Assembly (NCBI RefSeq): GCF_049800915.1
Contig: NZ_JBNAFY010000001.1
Coordinates: 682,001-746,000 of the forward strand
Origin: Amaricoccus macauensis_A
Lineage (GTDB): Bacteria; Pseudomonadota; Alphaproteobacteria; Rhodobacterales; Rhodobacteraceae
Length of the DNA stretch: 64,000 nucleotides
Direction: 5' to 3'
Positions 63,039 to 64,000 of this stretch are shown piece by piece. Every line of letters begins with the position of its first letter. Positions within the stretch are counted from its first letter, which is position 1. A program made the position numbers and the translations under genes. The notes below the pieces were generated by a model. That model saw nothing but the letters and a program-made list of their open reading frames with translations. It was not told where the DNA came from and searched no databases.

Positions 63039-64000
63039 TCATGGATCGCTGATCCGGCCGCCCGAAACCGGCAGCCTCGCGCCTGTGGTCGCCGGCGAGG
63101 ACGTAGGCAGGCCCCGCAGAACACGGACCGCGAGATAGCCGAAAGCCTGCGCCTCGAGCATGTCTCCGTCAAAGCCCGCAACCTCGCAAGGCTCGACCGG
63201 GGCATTCGTCATCCGGCCCAGAGCACCGAGAAGTGTCCTGTTGTGACGTCCTCCGCCACAGACGAGCCAGCGCTCGGCCGGGATCGGGAAATGGCGGGCG
63301 GCAAGCGCCACGCAAGCGGCCGTCAGCGCGGTGAGGGTCGCGGCGCCATCCTCGGTGGAAAGATGCCCGACACGCGCGAGGTAATCGTGGAAATCCTGCC
63401 GGTCGAGGGATTTCGGCGGTGGGCGTTGGAGATACGGATGGCGTTCGAGATCGGCTAGGACCGCCTCATCCACCCTGCCCTTGGCGGCGACCAAACCGCC
63501 GGCATCGAACCCCTGCCCCAGTCGTTCGTGGACGAAATCGTCGATCAGCGCGTTGCCCGGCCCCGTATCAAAGGCCAGCAGCCCGCCGGGCGCTTCGGGT
63601 GCTTCTGCGGACGGATCGACCCAGGTGACATTGCCGACACCGCCCAGGTTGAGAAAGGCCAGGGGCCGGGCCGCGCCCATGCGCCGCGCGCAGGCGAAAT
63701 GGAAGAACGGCACCAGCGGCGCGCCTTCGCCGCCGCTCGCCACATCCGCAGTTCGGAAATCCCAGACGGTGCGACGGCCGGTTTCCCGGGCCAGAAGATC
63801 GCCCCGACCGAGCTGGTGGGTCCCCTGCCCGGCCGGATCATGCGCCAGGGTCTGACCGTGGAAGCCGACGACCTCTGCATCCTCGAACTTCGCGACTGCT
63901 TCCGCATGACGGGCCCGCACGAGTTGCTCCGCCTCGCCCAGATCCGTCTCGCCCGGCCACATGCCAAGGCCCGCGCGCAGAATTCCGCGCTCTTCCGGGG
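63039..64000 (-). CDS. anmK: anhydro-N-acetylmuramic acid kinase, 5' end beyond the window
   Basis: At least 320 residues of a kinase that phosphorylates and opens 1,6-anhydro-MurNAc in peptidoglycan recycling. Visible motifs are FHGQTLAHDP, FLNLGGVGNVTWVD, FDTGPGNALIDDF and the C-terminal WLVCGGGRHN and GFDGDMLEAQAFGYLAVR. The reading frame continues upstream of the ATG at 63962 without a stop to the window edge, and AnmK proteins are about 360-370 residues, so the N-terminal part (with the MSGTSxDG motif) lies outside. Confidence 0.93.
   Translation of the reverse strand, partial: PEERGILRAGLGMWPGETDLGEAEQLVRARHAEAVAKFEDAEVVGFHGQTLAHDPAGQGTHQLGRGDLLARETGRRTVWDFRTADVASGGEGAPLVPFFHFACARRMGAARPLAFLNLGGVGNVTWVDPSAEAPEAPGGLLAFDTGPGNALIDDFVHERLGQGFDAGGLVAAKGRVDEAVLADLERHPYLQRPPPKSLDRQDFHDYLARVGHLSTEDGAATLTALTAACVALAARHFPIPAERWLVCGGGRHNRTLLGALGRMTNAPVEPCEVAGFDGDMLEAQAFGYLAVRVLRGLPTSSPATTGARLPVSGGRISDP

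Overview
The window reads as chromosomal DNA of an alphaproteobacterium of the order Rhodobacterales (Roseobacter/Rhodobacter group). This is inferred from the high GC content and alphaproteobacterial gene content: a PccR-type regulator divergent from pccB with a TTTGCAAA-type operator, the hisA-hisF-hisE order, and a Dpp-type transporter with Tat-exported binding protein. No rRNA, CRISPR array, integrase or intact transposase was seen. One tRNA gene (Arg, anticodon ACG) lies at 21.1 kb.

Region 1 (0-4.8 kb) is a myo-inositol catabolic operon: a truncated Gfo/Idh/MocA dehydrogenase on the minus strand, then iolD, iolC, iolB and a class II aldolase of IolJ type on the plus strand. A perfect 18-bp palindrome lies in the divergent control region. 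Region 2 (4.9-20.4 kb) is a carbon-scavenging block of unknown substrate. It has an adducin-type aldolase and a gamma-butyrobetaine-hydroxylase-like dioxygenase, two LysR regulators, a GMC oxidoreductase, an enolase-superfamily enzyme, an aldehyde dehydrogenase and a beta-hydroxyacid dehydrogenase. It also holds a decayed alpha/beta-hydrolase gene and a complete peptide-type ABC transporter with a fused double ATPase. Degenerate copies of one intergenic repeat sit on either side of the pseudogene-transporter segment.

Region 3 (21.3-35.4 kb) is a propionyl-CoA / methylmalonyl-CoA unit: pccR, pccB, an SDR, three small genes, pccA, a convergent DUF4174 gene, methylmalonyl-CoA mutase, malic enzyme (maeB) and propionyl-CoA synthetase (prpE). 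Together they activate propionate, carboxylate it, feed succinyl-CoA into the TCA cycle and drain C4 acids to pyruvate. Region 4 (35.7-41 kb) is a signalling cassette: an exported molybdopterin-oxidoreductase-fold protein without the metal-binding Cys, a membrane histidine kinase with a degenerate ATPase domain, a hybrid kinase-receiver-Hpt protein and an NtrC/LuxO-type sigma-54 activator. Region 5 (41-45.4 kb) is a tightly overlapping (deoxy)nucleoside salvage operon: cdd-deoC-deoA-deoB-upp.

Region 6 (45.4-49.8 kb) is the accessory part. It contains a PycTM-like (Pycsar effector type) membrane protein with no adjacent cyclase, a divergent unknown gene, two facing arrays of four exactly 11-bp-spaced repeats, and a low-GC patch. 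The patch has a four-helix membrane protein and an unrecognised 347-residue protein bracketed by 110-bp direct repeats (8 mismatches). Tandem REP-like hairpins lie next to lepA. This interval is the best place in the window for something undescribed.

Region 7 (49.8-64 kb) is mostly core: lepA, a proline-rich membrane protein, hisE-hisF-hisA, a YmdB-type phosphoesterase, an SLC13-type transporter, a YebC-family regulator, a META-domain lipoprotein-like secreted protein, miaA, a small membrane protein, a polysaccharide-export lipoprotein and a 5'-truncated anmK running off the window.
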